A DNA stretch of 64,000 nt. Origin: Bacteroidetes bacterium GWF2_40_14. GTDB lineage: Bacteria > Bacteroidota > Bacteroidia > Bacteroidales > UBA932. The notes under the pieces are model-generated. The model saw nothing but the letters and a program-made list of their open reading frames with translations, had not been told where the DNA came from and ran no database searches. Location: NCBI GenBank assembly GCA_001769195.1, contig MEOK01000038.1:93415-157414 (forward strand), read 5' to 3'. Of the stretch, positions 10,635-20,673 are shown piece after piece; the first letter of the stretch is position 1, and every line of letters starts with the position of its first letter. The translations under genes and the position numbers were made by a program.

Positions 10635-12788
10635 ATGATTTCTGAAAAGCTGGACAAAGTTTTAAAGAGCTGTATAGGAGATGAGGAGAGATGGCTCACG
10701 CGATCATTTGAGATTGCTGCGGATTCTCTTAAGGGACTTGCCAGAGGAAATGGGATTCCTTTTATTGAACATGTTGTATCGGTCGCTGAGATTGTGGCTT
10801 TTGAAATTGGCCTGATGCCCTCCGCAGTTGTGGCTGTGTTCCTTCATGAGGCAACCAGATCGGACACAAACAGATTGGATGAATTAAGGAAGGAATTCAG
10901 CGACGAAATTATCTCTATGGCAAAGAGTCTGAATAAAATATCTGAGATAAAACCAAAAGATACAGGTCTTCAGTCCGATAACTACAGAAAATTGATTGTC
11001 TCATACTCTCGTGACCCACGTGTCAGTCTTATTAAGCTGGCAGACAGACTGGAGATTATGAGAAATCTGGATTATTTTACAAAATCCAACCAGATAAGAA
11101 AAGCTACTGAGACCCTTCTTCTATATGCCCCACTTGCCCACCAGCTGGGAATGTACAATCTTAAAAGCGAGCTTGAAGATCTGTCGTTTAAACATACCGA
11201 TCCGGATCAATACAGGCTTATTTCTAACAAGTTAAAGGCAGGTGAGCAGGACCGGAAGAGGCTAATGGATATTTTTGTGAAGCCTATTGAGCTTAGCCTG
11301 AAGAAAGCTCATATTAAATACATACTCAAAAGCAGAACTAAGACAGCCTATTCAATCTGGAAAAAGATGCAGTCACAGCAGATTCCCTTTGAAGATGTTG
11401 CTGACATTTTTGCAATAAGGATAATTGTAGATTCTGCACATGAGCAGGAGAAGGATCTCTGTTGGCGAGTCTACTCGTTTGTGACCGAGTATTATGTGCC
11501 GGATACAAATCGGCTTAGGGACTGGATAACTATCCCAAAAACAAGCGGTTATGAATCTCTACATACAACGGTTAATACCAGGGAGGGACAAACGATAGAG
11601 GTTCAGATTAGAACAAGAAGGATGGATGATATAGCGGAAAACGGACATGCATCGCACTGGGCCTATAAAGGGGTAAAAAATGACCAGGGCTTGAATGTAT
11701 GGCTGAATGGGGTAAAGAGGTTGCTTGAATCTACAGACAAGCGCCAGGAGCCCCGTTTCCTTGATTTTGTCCTTGACGAAATTTTTGTTTTCACTCCCGA
11801 TGGAGATTTGAGAAGACTTCAGGCAGGATCGAGTGTTCTTGATTTTGCATTTGACATACATTCAAACCTGGGACTAAAATGTGCAGGAGCCAAAATCAAC
11901 GGTAAACCGGTTTCTATAAGAGAGAAACTAAAGACCGGAGATGTTATCGAGATAATGAGCAACAAGAATCAGAAGCCATCGTCTGACTGGCTGAATTTTG
12001 TGGTTTCTTCAAAAGCGAGAGCAAAGATTAAGCAGAAGATTAAGGAAGAAGAGGGCAAGAGAGCACAGACAGGCAAAGAGCTGCTCGAGCGAAGGATGAC
12101 AAACTGGAAAATGGAACTGAATGATGAGGTTCTCAATTATCTGATCAAGTACTATAAACATAAAACGATAAATGAATTTTTTGCCGCTCTTGCAGATTCA
12201 CAGGTTGACATTTCGGATATTAAAGGACTTCTGTCAAACAGGGAAAAGCAGGAACTACAGACAGAGGTTAAAGAGGGAATTCCAACATCTGTTGCCCAAC
12301 AAAGAAACTTCCAGAAAAATCTGCTGACCGGTACAGACTATCTCATAATTGACGATAAACTGAACAATGTCGGATTCAAACTTTCAAAATGCTGCAATCC
12401 AATTATGGGAGACGAGGTATTTGGATTTGTCACCATAAAGGAGGGGGTGAAGATTCACAGAATAACATGTCCGAACGCAGCCAGACTTATGGACAGCTAC
12501 CCATACAGAATACAGAAGGTAAGATGGAGAGAATCTTCTGTAGGTCAGAGTTTTCAGACAACATTAAGAATTAGTTCATACGGTGATGCAGGGTTAAGTC
12601 AACAGATAATGGAGATTATCAATATGCTCTCGATCTCTCTCCGGTTTTTCTCAATTTCAGAGCAGAAGGGGATGTTTGAAGCAAAAATACAGGTGGCAAT
12701 ATCCAACAATCAGGCCCTTGACAAACTGATTTTCAATATAAAAAAAATTAAAGGAGTAAAGTCTGTAACCAGAACATCAAATGCATAA
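10635..12788 (+). CDS. RelA/SpoT homologue, (p)ppGpp synthetase with degenerate hydrolase domain
   Basis: A 717-residue long RSH protein. Order: HD-hydrolase-like domain (about 1-180), synthetase domain (about 200-340; [44 protein letters not shown]), TGS domain ([18 protein letters not shown], about 380-440) and a C-terminal ACT domain. The hydrolase motifs are eroded: the usual HDVVEDT reads HEATRSD and the usual LADRLHNMR reads LADRLEIMR, so ppGpp hydrolysis is probably lost. The synthetase looks mostly intact, although the usual PNGYQS reads TSGYES. I infer a synthetase-dominant, RelA-like role. Its stop overlaps the uvrA start by 8 bp. Confidence 0.9.
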   Translation: MISEKLDKVLKSCIGDEERWLTRSFEIAADSLKGLARGNGIPFIEHVVSVAEIVAFEIGLMPSAVVAVFLHEATRSDTNRLDELRKEFSDEIISMAKSLNKISEIKPKDTGLQSDNYRKLIVSYSRDPRVSLIKLADRLEIMRNLDYFTKSNQIRKATETLLLYAPLAHQLGMYNLKSELEDLSFKHTDPDQYRLISNKLKAGEQDRKRLMDIFVKPIELSLKKAHIKYILKSRTKTAYSIWKKMQSQQIPFEDVADIFAIRIIVDSAHEQEKDLCWRVYSFVTEYYVPDTNRLRDWITIPKTSGYESLHTTVNTREGQTIEVQIRTRRMDDIAENGHASHWAYKGVKNDQGLNVWLNGVKRLLESTDKRQEPRFLDFVLDEIFVFTPDGDLRRLQAGSSVLDFAFDIHSNLGLKCAGAKINGKPVSIREKLKTGDVIEIMSNKNQKPSSDWLNFVVSSKARAKIKQKIKEEEGKRAQTGKELLERRMTNWKMELNDEVLNYLIKYYKHKTINEFFAALADSQVDISDIKGLLSNREKQELQTEVKEGIPTSVAQQRNFQKNLLTGTDYLIIDDKLNNVGFKLSKCCNPIMGDEVFGFVTIKEGVKIHRITCPNAARLMDSYPYRIQKVRWRESSVGQSFQTTLRISSYGDAGLSQQIMEIINMLSISLRFFSISEQKGMFEAKIQVAISNNQALDKLIFNIKKIKGVKSVTRTSNA

Positions 12789-15588
12789 GAATTCAATCAT
12801 CATAAAAGGGGCAAAATTAAACAACCTGAAAAACATATCGCTAGAAATACCGAGGGACAAAATGGTCGTAATTTCAGGAATTTCCGGATCGGGCAAATCA
12901 AGTCTTGCTTTTGACACGATATTTGCCGAGGGACAAAGACGCTTCGTAGAGAGTCTCTCCTCATTTGCCAGACAGTTTCTTGGCAGAATGACCAAACCAG
13001 ATGTAGATGAGATTACTGGAATTCCGCCGGCTATTGCTATAGAGCAGAAAGTGAACACAAGTAATCCTCGCTCTACGGTAGGTACCAGTACAGAGATTTA
13101 TGATTATCTCAGATTGCTGTATGCCAGAATTGGAAAGACAATCTCTCCTGTAAGCGGCGAGGAGGTCAGAAAACATACGGTAAATGATATATTAAAGCAC
13201 ATTTATTCATCTCCGCCCGGTTCTGCCGTTTATGTTCTGGCTCCCTTGGGGTGGGAAAACAGGGAATCCAGGGTAGAAAGACTTCTGATTCTAAAAGAGG
13301 AGGGTTTCACAAGGCTATATTCAGAAGGTGATATTGTGCGGATTGAGAGTGCACTCAACAGAGAGTTTGAAACAGATAATCCTGTTTACCTTTTAGTTGA
13401 TAGGGTATTACTTGAGGACAGCGAGGACGAGAGGAACCGGTTGATGGATTCTTTGCAGACAGCTTCTCAAGTAGGAAGGGGACTTGGCACAGAAAGGGGA
13501 GTAGTTCTCATTTCAAATGGCATAAAGGGGGAGTTGCCCAAGGTGTTTTCCACACTTTTTGAGGCAGATGGCATTGAGTTTGACGAGCCGTCAGAACTGA
13601 TGTTCAGCTTTAATAATCCGATTGGAGCGTGCCCTGTATGTTCCGGATATGGAAGGATTTTAGGAATAGATGAGAGTCTTGTGGTACCTGATCCCACTCT
13701 CTCTGTATATCAGGAGGCGATTGCCTGCTGGAGGGGAGATACTATGAAAACCTTCTACAATGAATTTATACTCTCTGCCGGCAAATTTAATTTTCCCATT
13801 CATCGGCCTTTCTACGAACTATCATCAGAACAAAAGATGTTGCTTTGGAGCGGAAACGAATATTTTACAGGTCTTAACGAATTCTTTAAAATAATTGAGG
13901 CAAACAAATATAAGATACAGTATCGTTATCTGATGAGCAGATATTCAGGCAAGACAGCATGTCCGGGATGTCAGGGTAAAAGGTTACGGAAAGAGGCTTT
14001 GTATGTTCAGGTGGCAGGTAGGACAATAAGTGACTTGCTTGATATGAGTATTGAGGATCTATTCTCAGCCATTAAAAGTATTGAACTGTCGGACTATGAC
14101 CGGACAATCGCATCCAGGGTGCTCAAGGAGCTTGTAAACAGGCTTGGTTGTATGGTGGATGTAGGTCTCTCATACCTTACACTTAACAGGCCATCAAACA
14201 CTTTGAGCGGTGGAGAGAGTCAGCGGATAAACCTTGTAAACTCAATAGGCAGCAGTCTTGTGGGGTCACTCTACATTCTGGATGAGCCGAGTATAGGCCT
14301 TCATCCCAGAGATACTCAAAGACTGATAGCAGTATTGAAAAAATTGAGAGACCTTGGAAACAGCGTTCTTATAGTAGAGCATGACGAAGAGATAATCAGA
14401 GCATCTGACCAACTCATTGACATTGGTCCTTTTGCAGGGAATTATGGTGGAGAACTTGTTTATCAGGGTACAATCAGTGATAACTTTACAAAGGAGGAGT
14501 GTGGAAGGAGCCAGACATTGGCTTTCTTATCTGGCCACGAGAAGATTGAACTTCCTTTTGAGCGGAGAAGCTGGAACAGTTTTGTTGAGGTGAATTGTGC
14601 AGTCGAGCACAATCTCAAATGCATCAATGTTAAATTTCCTTTAAAGGCATTGACAGCTGTAACCGGAGTAAGTGGTTCCGGAAAATCGACACTTGTTAGA
14701 GATATTTTGTATCCGGCCCTAAACAGAAGACTTAACCAGTTTGGTGACAAGCCTGGGGCTCACAAAGATTTAACCGGTGATATAAACAAAATCACGGCTG
14801 TTGAATACATAGACCAGAATCCGATTGGCAAATCCACACGTTCCAATCCCGCAACATATCTTAAGGTTTATGACGAGATAAGGAAATTGTTTTCTGAACA
14901 ACCTTATGCAAAAGCAAACGGTTACGGGCACTCTCATTTTTCATTCAATATTGAGGGTGGACGGTGTCCAGATTGCCAGGGGGAGGGGGTTATAAAAATT
15001 GAAATGCAATTTATGGCAGATGTCCAGATGGTTTGTGAATCATGCGGTGGAAAAAGATTCAAACAAGATATACTTGAGGTCAGATTTAAGGACAAAAACA
15101 TAAATGATGTTCTTAACATGAGTGTAGATGAAGCAATTAACTTTTTTTCGTCACAAAAGGAACCTATTGCCAGGAGAGTCGCAGAGAAGCTTATGCCCCT
15201 CAAGGCAGTCGGCCTCTCCTACGTACAACTGGGACAGAGCAGCAGCACACTAAGCGGTGGCGAGAGCCAGAGGGTGAAACTGGCATCGTTTCTGGGCAAG
15301 GAATCGGGAAACGGTTCTATTCTCTTTATCTTTGACGAGCCTACCACAGGTCTTCATTTCTACGACATAAGAACTCTGTTGGATTCGTTTAATGCTTTGA
15401 TTGCCAGAGGTCATACAATAATAGTTGTGGAACACAACATGGATGTGGTAAAATGTGCCGACTGGATTATAGATTTGGGTCCCGAAGGGGGAGATGAGGG
15501 TGGCAGAGTGGTTTTTGAAGGAGTACCAGAGGATCTTGTGAAAGTCACATATAACTATACAGCAAAGGCCCTCATCGGGAAAGTGTAA
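12781..15588 (+). CDS. uvrA: Excinuclease ABC subunit A
   Basis: UvrA of 935 residues, the damage-sensing ABC ATPase dimer of nucleotide excision repair. Both ATPase modules are complete: Walker [10 protein letters not shown] and GVSGSGKST, signatures LSGGESQRI and LSGGESQRV, Walker [11 protein letters not shown] and [10 protein letters not shown]. The main zinc finger is present (CPDCQGEG...CESCGGKRF). In the N-terminal module the first Cys pair of the usual CPVCG motif is replaced by Ser ([12 protein letters not shown]), so that zinc site is lost. Translationally coupled to rel; its 3' end overlaps the convergent M28 gene by 17 bp. Confidence 0.97.
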   Translation: MHKNSIIIKGAKLNNLKNISLEIPRDKMVVISGISGSGKSSLAFDTIFAEGQRRFVESLSSFARQFLGRMTKPDVDEITGIPPAIAIEQKVNTSNPRSTVGTSTEIYDYLRLLYARIGKTISPVSGEEVRKHTVNDILKHIYSSPPGSAVYVLAPLGWENRESRVERLLILKEEGFTRLYSEGDIVRIESALNREFETDNPVYLLVDRVLLEDSEDERNRLMDSLQTASQVGRGLGTERGVVLISNGIKGELPKVFSTLFEADGIEFDEPSELMFSFNNPIGACPVCSGYGRILGIDESLVVPDPTLSVYQEAIACWRGDTMKTFYNEFILSAGKFNFPIHRPFYELSSEQKMLLWSGNEYFTGLNEFFKIIEANKYKIQYRYLMSRYSGKTACPGCQGKRLRKEALYVQVAGRTISDLLDMSIEDLFSAIKSIELSDYDRTIASRVLKELVNRLGCMVDVGLSYLTLNRPSNTLSGGESQRINLVNSIGSSLVGSLYILDEPSIGLHPRDTQRLIAVLKKLRDLGNSVLIVEHDEEIIRASDQLIDIGPFAGNYGGELVYQGTISDNFTKEECGRSQTLAFLSGHEKIELPFERRSWNSFVEVNCAVEHNLKCINVKFPLKALTAVTGVSGSGKSTLVRDILYPALNRRLNQFGDKPGAHKDLTGDINKITAVEYIDQNPIGKSTRSNPATYLKVYDEIRKLFSEQPYAKANGYGHSHFSFNIEGGRCPDCQGEGVIKIEMQFMADVQMVCESCGGKRFKQDILEVRFKDKNINDVLNMSVDEAINFFSSQKEPIARRVAEKLMPLKAVGLSYVQLGQSSSTLSGGESQRVKLASFLGKESGNGSILFIFDEPTTGLHFYDIRTLLDSFNALIARGHTIIVVEHNMDVVKCADWIIDLGPEGGDEGGRVVFEGVPEDLVKVTYNYTAKALIGKV

Positions 15589-16525
15589 GCTGGTGTATAA
15601 GATGAAATAACATTTTTGTTCTGTTTGTTAAAACAGGATAATTTATAAAGTAGAAGTCATCGGTAGGTTTGTAGGTATGCATGTGGATGCCAGATGTAAC
15701 AAGTAGTGATGGTATGTTCTTCTTTACAAATGAGTTCTGATCTGATGATGTGTAAAATATCTCTGCAAATTCGCTGCTTCCGTAGAAATCATAGTTTACA
15801 TCAAGATTTGCTGAGCTGTTCTTGTTTGCAGAATCGATTTTTCTTTTAAAGTCCTTGTATTTGTTTGCCCCAAGAATCAAAACGTAGTTGGTGTCTGCTC
15901 CGGGAGGTGCAAATATGGAACCCAACTGGTCAATATTGATATTGCAGACTATGTCCTTTGCAGAAATAGGGAGCTTTCTTACGAAATCCTCCGATCCTGC
16001 CATATTACTCTCCTTTGCATCGAAAGCTGCAAATATGATATTCTTCCGTGGACCCTCCTTGTTAACTCTCATCTGGGAGAACACCCGGGCAAGGTTGAGA
16101 AGGGCTGCTACTCCGGATGCGTTATCGTCTGCACCATTGTATATTTTTCCCCCAAGAATGCCAAGATGGTCATAATGAGCAGAAACAATTATATATTGAT
16201 CAGAGTAATACTGAGACTGAACAACTGCGATGATGTTCCTCCCTATAACAGAATTTACCTTGAAGCTTTGAGTATATACCTGATGATAGAATGGTATCAG
16301 ACCGTATTTTTCAAACTCACCTCTTATCATAGATGCTGCAAGCTGGTTCCCTGCTCCCCCTGTCGCTCTTCCATATGTCTCGTCGCTCGCAAGAAAAGTA
16401 ATATAATCCTCAAGGGATTTTTTTCCTATCGTGGATTCATAACTTTGTAAATCTTGAGAATATGTAACAGATGCGCATGGAAAAAGAAAATATAGTATAA
16501 CGACAAGAGCAGAATATTTCTTCAT
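15572..16525 (-). CDS. Secreted M28-family aminopeptidase-like protein
   Basis: The protein has 317 residues, with a signal peptide ending near residue 23, then an M28 zinc peptidase domain. Zinc ligands are visible in VSAHYDHLG (His), NGADDNASGV (Asp), DAKESNMAGS (Glu), NINIDQLG (Asp) and GIHMHTYKPTDD (His). In most M28 enzymes the fourth motif is EE, the first Glu being the general base; here it is KE, so the base appears replaced by Lys while the metal ligand remains. It may be inactive or use another base. Promoter boxes overlap those of the divergent mtgA. The last codons overlap the end of uvrA. Confidence 0.87.
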   Translation of the reverse strand: MKKYSALVVILYFLFPCASVTYSQDLQSYESTIGKKSLEDYITFLASDETYGRATGGAGNQLAASMIRGEFEKYGLIPFYHQVYTQSFKVNSVIGRNIIAVVQSQYYSDQYIIVSAHYDHLGILGGKIYNGADDNASGVAALLNLARVFSQMRVNKEGPRKNIIFAAFDAKESNMAGSEDFVRKLPISAKDIVCNINIDQLGSIFAPPGADTNYVLILGANKYKDFKRKIDSANKNSSANLDVNYDFYGSSEFAEIFYTSSDQNSFVKKNIPSLLVTSGIHMHTYKPTDDFYFINYPVLTNRTKMLFHLIHQLTLSR

Positions 16526-16536
16526 TTAGAATTGTT

Positions 16537-16544
16537 TATATTTG
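16537..16544 (+). promoter_or_regulatory. -7 box of mtgA
   Basis: TATATTTG, an exact TAnnTTTG match, ends 28 bp before the mtgA ATG at 16572. An in-frame ATG at 16542 falls inside the box, so it is not the start. No clear -33 TTTG. Confidence 0.6.
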
Positions 16545-16545
16545 T

Positions 16546-16578
16546 CAAAAATAATCTATTTGTATTTAAATATGCAAA
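16546..16578 (-). promoter_or_regulatory. Promoter of the M28 peptidase gene
   Basis: On the minus strand -33 TTTG at 16578-16575 and -7 TATTTTTG at 16553-16546 are 21 bases apart. The -7 box abuts the oppositely oriented mtgA -7 box with one base between, so the two promoters are face to face and should exclude each other. Confidence 0.7.
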
Positions 16579-17336
16579 ATAAAAGGAGCAAAAAGGGGAA
16601 AAAGTCAGCTAAAAACTTAAAAAATAAGATTTTAGTTATTGTAAAATACATTTTTGTATATATACCACTCTCATTTCTGGCAGTGTCTCTTCTATCTGTT
16701 CTGTTGCTTAAATGGGTTCCGGTATATTGTACACCCCTCATGATAATAAGAAGTGTTGAGCATATTTCTGACAATACATTTAAATCATACAAGACATGGA
16801 AGCCGCTGGAAAAGATCTCACCAAACATGCAGATGGCTGTAATAGCCTCGGAAGATACACGTTTTCTGGAACACATGGGCTTCGACTGGGTTGAGATTGA
16901 CAATGCTCTGGATGCAGGTAAAAAGGGAAGAAGAATTCGCGGCGCCAGCACAATATCCCAGCAAACTGCAAAGAATGTATTCCTGTTTCCATCCAGATCA
17001 TGGGTAAGGAAGGGATTCGAAGCATATTTTACTCTTGGAATTGAGCTGATATGGGGAAAGAGGAGGATTCTTGAGGTTTACCTTAATGTTGCTGAAATGG
17101 GCAGAGGTATTTATGGAACAGAAGCTGCCGCAAACCAGCTTTTTCAAAAATCGGCACAAAAGTTGACATCTAGAGAGAGTTCGCTGATTGCAGCGACACT
17201 CCCGAATCCATTAAAGCGAAGGGCTAATAGTCCTTCGGCATATATAAATTCCAGAGCCTCAGATATACAAGCTCTGATGGGTATGATTGAGGTTCCTGAG
17301 TGGTTAAAAAACAGTAAAAAGAAGAAAAATGAATAA
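16572..17336 (+). CDS. mtgA: Monofunctional biosynthetic peptidoglycan transglycosylase
   Basis: A GT51 glycosyltransferase of 254 residues that polymerises lipid II into glycan strands. A lysine-rich cytoplasmic N-terminus precedes one membrane helix (about 24-46). GT51 motifs are in order: AVIASEDTRFLEHMGFDW with the catalytic Glu, RGASTISQQTAKN, and ILEVYLNVAEMGRGIYGTEAA. There is no transpeptidase domain, hence MtgA and not a class A PBP. The start follows the -7 box. The downstream TPR gene overlaps by 8 bp, so the two are translationally coupled. Confidence 0.95.
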   Translation: MQNKRSKKGKKSAKNLKNKILVIVKYIFVYIPLSFLAVSLLSVLLLKWVPVYCTPLMIIRSVEHISDNTFKSYKTWKPLEKISPNMQMAVIASEDTRFLEHMGFDWVEIDNALDAGKKGRRIRGASTISQQTAKNVFLFPSRSWVRKGFEAYFTLGIELIWGKRRILEVYLNVAEMGRGIYGTEAAANQLFQKSAQKLTSRESSLIAATLPNPLKRRANSPSAYINSRASDIQALMGMIEVPEWLKNSKKKKNE

Positions 17337-19323
17337 GAAATTTTTTTTAGTCCTGCTAATTAGTCTGATAACGGTAGATTTTGCCTATTCTCAGTATGAC
17401 AAACAACAGTTTTTCTTCCGTGGCAGACAATTTCTTATTGAGGGGAAATACACACAGGCTATAGAAAATTTCAATATTCTGATTACTCTGGACTCTAAGC
17501 TCAATGAGGCATTTTTTTTCAGAGGGATAGCCAAATATAATCTTGGTGATTTTTTAGGGGCACAACTTGACTTTGACCAGACTCTCAAGATTAACCCCCT
17601 TTATACTCCGGCATATCACTATAGAGCAATAACACTCAGTAGAATTGGTAAATATGATCTTGCGCTAAAAGACCTGGAGGAGGCTGTTGACCTAAGACCA
17701 AGCTACACCGGGCTCTATTTCAGCAGAGGTGTCACTTATTTTCTGTCGCAACAGTTTGAAAAAGCAGTCCAGGATTTCAATAAGTTCATAAGGCACGAAC
17801 CAAGAGTTGCAGATGCATACCTAAACAGAGGTGCGTCGTTCTTGTTTCTGGGAGATACAATAAAGGCTCTTTCTGACTATAATACAGCTATAAACCTGAA
17901 CCGTTTCGATCCTGAAGGTTATGTGAGACGTTCCAGAATATATTTAATGCAGAATAACCTGCCCGGTGCAATTCAGGATCTTGACAAGGCAATAAATCTG
18001 GATACTGCAAATACATTTGCTTATTTTAACAGGGCGCTTGCAAAATATAACAATAAGGACATAAATGGTGCACTTGGTGATCTTGAAATGGTTCTAAGGC
18101 AAGATCCGGGCAATGCTCTCACCCTTTACAACAGAGCATTGATAAGGTCGCAGATAGGAGATTACAATAATGCCCTTGATGATTATGACAAGGTGATTTC
18201 GATAAACCCCAACAATGTACTTGCCTATTACAACAGAGCGTCACTCTTTATGCAGCTTGGCAGACACAGGGATGCAATGGATGACTATTCAAAGGCAATA
18301 AGCCTTTACCCCGATTTTGCCAATGCATATATGAACAGATCATATGTTAAAAATCAACTTGGACAATTCACCTCTGCAAAAAGTGATTATGAGATAGCCC
18401 AGAAGAAGATCCGAGACTATAAAACCATGACTGGTGATTCTGTTAAAATTTCTGCGTTTGCCGATACAACAAAAAAATATGACAGACTGCTTGCGTTAGA
18501 TGCCGATTTTGCCAAAAAAGATTTTAATAACAACCTTTTACAATACAAAGATGTTGATATCAGGCTTAAGCCTCTGTTTAAATTTAGAGCTGATCAGACA
18601 AAAAAGGCCCTTATGGCTTTGGATAAGCAGCACGAAGATAAAAATTCAGAACTCTTCATCTCCCAGATACCTGTTCCTGTAAGACTTTCGTCGGAAACGA
18701 CCAATCTTTCTGCAGATCAACTACAGATTCTTATTGATGCTGTTGACAGGAAACTGAGAATGGGAAAAGACTCACGTACTCTCTTTGCCAAAGCTCTTCT
18801 TGAGTCTAACTTAAAACAGTTCAATACTGCTCTTGAATGTTATAATCAGGCAATTGATCTTGATCCTGAACAGACATTTTATTATATTAACCGTGGTGCA
18901 CTACAATCGGAAATGATTGACTTTATATCCTCCATGGAGAGCAATGTCCAGGTTCTTACACTGGACAATGCGGGTGCAACGAGGGCTAAAGTGCAGGAAC
19001 AAACTACCAGAAGTTACGACTATACAGCCGCTATACATGACATGAAGCGAGCAGTTGAACTTTCACCGGATTTCCCCTATACATACTATAATCTTGGTAA
19101 CCTATACTGTATGTCAAATGATTTGCCTGAATCTATCATTCAGTATACTAAGGCGCTGGAACTTTACCCATATCTGGGAGAGGCATATTATAACAGGGGT
19201 TTGGTGCTGATATATCTTAAGGATAAGGAAAAAGGTTGCATAGATATAAGCAAGGCAGGAGAACTTGGAATTTCCGATGCCTACAATGTAATTAAAAAGT
19301 ATTGTTCAGAGGAGCCAAAATAG
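17329..19323 (+). CDS. Secreted tetratricopeptide-repeat protein
   Basis: A signal peptide of about 21 residues (MNKKFFLVLLISLITVDFAY) precedes roughly 640 residues made largely of TPR units, e.g. AFFFRGIAKYNLGDFLGAQLD, AYLNRGASFLFLGDTIKAL and AYYNRGLVLIYLKDKEKG. About ten repeats lie before residue 365 and three or four after 480. The stretch between (about 370-480) lacks the repeat pattern and is charged. TPR arrays scaffold protein complexes; no enzyme domain is seen. Coupling to mtgA suggests an envelope-assembly role in the periplasm, but that is inference. Confidence 0.88.
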   Translation: MNKKFFLVLLISLITVDFAYSQYDKQQFFFRGRQFLIEGKYTQAIENFNILITLDSKLNEAFFFRGIAKYNLGDFLGAQLDFDQTLKINPLYTPAYHYRAITLSRIGKYDLALKDLEEAVDLRPSYTGLYFSRGVTYFLSQQFEKAVQDFNKFIRHEPRVADAYLNRGASFLFLGDTIKALSDYNTAINLNRFDPEGYVRRSRIYLMQNNLPGAIQDLDKAINLDTANTFAYFNRALAKYNNKDINGALGDLEMVLRQDPGNALTLYNRALIRSQIGDYNNALDDYDKVISINPNNVLAYYNRASLFMQLGRHRDAMDDYSKAISLYPDFANAYMNRSYVKNQLGQFTSAKSDYEIAQKKIRDYKTMTGDSVKISAFADTTKKYDRLLALDADFAKKDFNNNLLQYKDVDIRLKPLFKFRADQTKKALMALDKQHEDKNSELFISQIPVPVRLSSETTNLSADQLQILIDAVDRKLRMGKDSRTLFAKALLESNLKQFNTALECYNQAIDLDPEQTFYYINRGALQSEMIDFISSMESNVQVLTLDNAGATRAKVQEQTTRSYDYTAAIHDMKRAVELSPDFPYTYYNLGNLYCMSNDLPESIIQYTKALELYPYLGEAYYNRGLVLIYLKDKEKGCIDISKAGELGISDAYNVIKKYCSEEPK

Positions 19324-19325
19324 AA

Positions 19326-19730
19326 TTATTTGGTTTTTCTCAATCTGTTGGCAGACATTACCATAGCTTCATCCCTTGCTATATATCGCATGGCTGTAAA
19401 TGACAGGATTGCTGCAATTACCGGGAAAACAGCTGTAATTGAAAATACTGTCCCTTCTGGTCTGGAGAAAAAATAGTAAAGTAACCAGGCCTGATAGGCA
19501 AGAAGTATTATAGAATTAAGGATGGAGAGCCTTATCTGCAAAATTCTTATTTTGTAAAGGAATATGGACATCAATGCTATAGAAGCAGATATTATTGTAA
19601 AAATAAGACAGGGCATTATCTCTATATACTTCACTATCTCAGTACTTGTGTATGCCATTGTCGAGAAAAAAAGCGAACCTAGCAAGATTGTTGTCGCCAG
19701 AAGGAAAAGTGTCTGAATTCGTTGTATCAT
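19326..19730 (-). CDS. DUF4293 membrane protein
   Basis: A 134-residue integral membrane protein with four predicted helices (about 7-27, 39-58, 65-88, 97-115) and the diagnostic start MIQRIQTLFLL of the Bacteroidota family DUF4293. The C-terminus is basic and probably cytoplasmic (RLRKTK). Function is unknown. It is convergent with the TPR gene (2 bp apart) and divergent from the nucleoside phosphorylase gene. Confidence 0.85.
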   Translation of the reverse strand: MIQRIQTLFLLATTILLGSLFFSTMAYTSTEIVKYIEIMPCLIFTIISASIALMSIFLYKIRILQIRLSILNSIILLAYQAWLLYYFFSRPEGTVFSITAVFPVIAAILSFTAMRYIARDEAMVMSANRLRKTK

Positions 19731-19740
19731 AGAAATTAAT

Positions 19741-19774
19741 TTTGTACAAAAGTATAAAATAAAGGTTATTTTTG
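19741..19774 (+). promoter_or_regulatory. Promoter of the nucleoside phosphorylase operon
   Basis: -33 TTTG at 19741-19744 and -7 TATTTTTG at 19767-19774 with a 22-base spacer, ending 20 bp before the ATG at 19795. It overlaps the divergent DUF4293 promoter. Confidence 0.6.
19747..19754 (-). promoter_or_regulatory. -7 box of the DUF4293 gene
   Basis: TACTTTTG on the minus strand, an exact TAnnTTTG match, 17 bp before the ATG at 19730. No well-spaced -33 TTTG is seen. Confidence 0.5.
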
Positions 19775-19794
19775 TAAATTAAAATAAAAAACAG

Positions 19795-20670
19795 ATGAAC
19801 ATAATTGCACCATCCGAACTACTGATCAATAATGACGGATCTATATTCCACCTGCATCTTAAACCGGAAGAGCTCTCAGACACGGTAATTCTTGTTGGTG
19901 ATCCGGGTAGAGTTGAGTTGGTTGCCTCTTTTTTTGACTCTAAGGAGTTTGTAAGGTCGTCAAGGGAATTTGTAACTATCACGGGCTCATACAAAGGCAA
20001 GAGAATGACGGTACTGTCAACAGGTATAGGAACAGATAATATAGATATAGTAGTCAATGAGCTGGATGCTTTGGCAAACATAGACCTAAAAACAAGGATG
20101 CCAAAGGAAAAGCACAAGAACCTCACACTTTTACGGATAGGAACATCTGGAGCCATTCAGCCTGAGATTCCACTAGGTTCTTATGTTTTATCGCATATCT
20201 CAATTGGTTGTGACGGATTGCTGAACTGGTACAAAAACAGAAACTCAGTATCTGTTCTGGAAATGGAAGAGGCCTTTGTAAAACATTTCGAGTGGCTTCC
20301 GGAACTGCCAGCTCCATATTTTGCAAGAGCAAGCAGTAAACTGATTGATGCAATGAAGGACATTACAATAAAGGGATTGACAATATCGGCAGCCGGTTTT
20401 TATGGTCCACAAGGAAGAGTATTAAGACTTCCTTTAGCTATTCCTGACATGATTAGTAGGTTTGAATCATTTGAATATGAAGGTCAAAAGATTACAAACT
20501 TTGAAATGGAGGGTTCTGCACTGGCTGGTCTTGCAGCTCTGCTTGGTCATGATGCAGCCACTGTTTGTTGTATAATTGCGAACAGACACCTGCATGAAAG
20601 CCAGCCTGAATATAAACATTTTGTATCTAAGCTTATTGAGCTATCTCTTGAAAGATTGGCTAAATTATAA
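19795..20670 (+). CDS. Nucleoside phosphorylase, uridine phosphorylase-like
   Basis: A 291-residue PNP/UDP phosphorylase-family protein. It cleaves a ribonucleoside with phosphate to free base and ribose-1-phosphate. Visible motifs: phosphate-binding VGDPGRVEL near residue 35, TVLSTGIGTDNIDIV, LLRIGTSGAIQPEIPLGSYV, and the nucleoside-binding ITNFEMEGSALAGLAALL where the MEG motif binds ribose. Whether it prefers uridine or a purine cannot be decided from sequence alone. It leads a two-gene operon; the next gene starts 3 bp after its stop. Confidence 0.9.
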   Translation: MNIIAPSELLINNDGSIFHLHLKPEELSDTVILVGDPGRVELVASFFDSKEFVRSSREFVTITGSYKGKRMTVLSTGIGTDNIDIVVNELDALANIDLKTRMPKEKHKNLTLLRIGTSGAIQPEIPLGSYVLSHISIGCDGLLNWYKNRNSVSVLEMEEAFVKHFEWLPELPAPYFARASSKLIDAMKDITIKGLTISAAGFYGPQGRVLRLPLAIPDMISRFESFEYEGQKITNFEMEGSALAGLAALLGHDAATVCCIIANRHLHESQPEYKHFVSKLIELSLERLAKL

Positions 20671-20673
20671 TTT

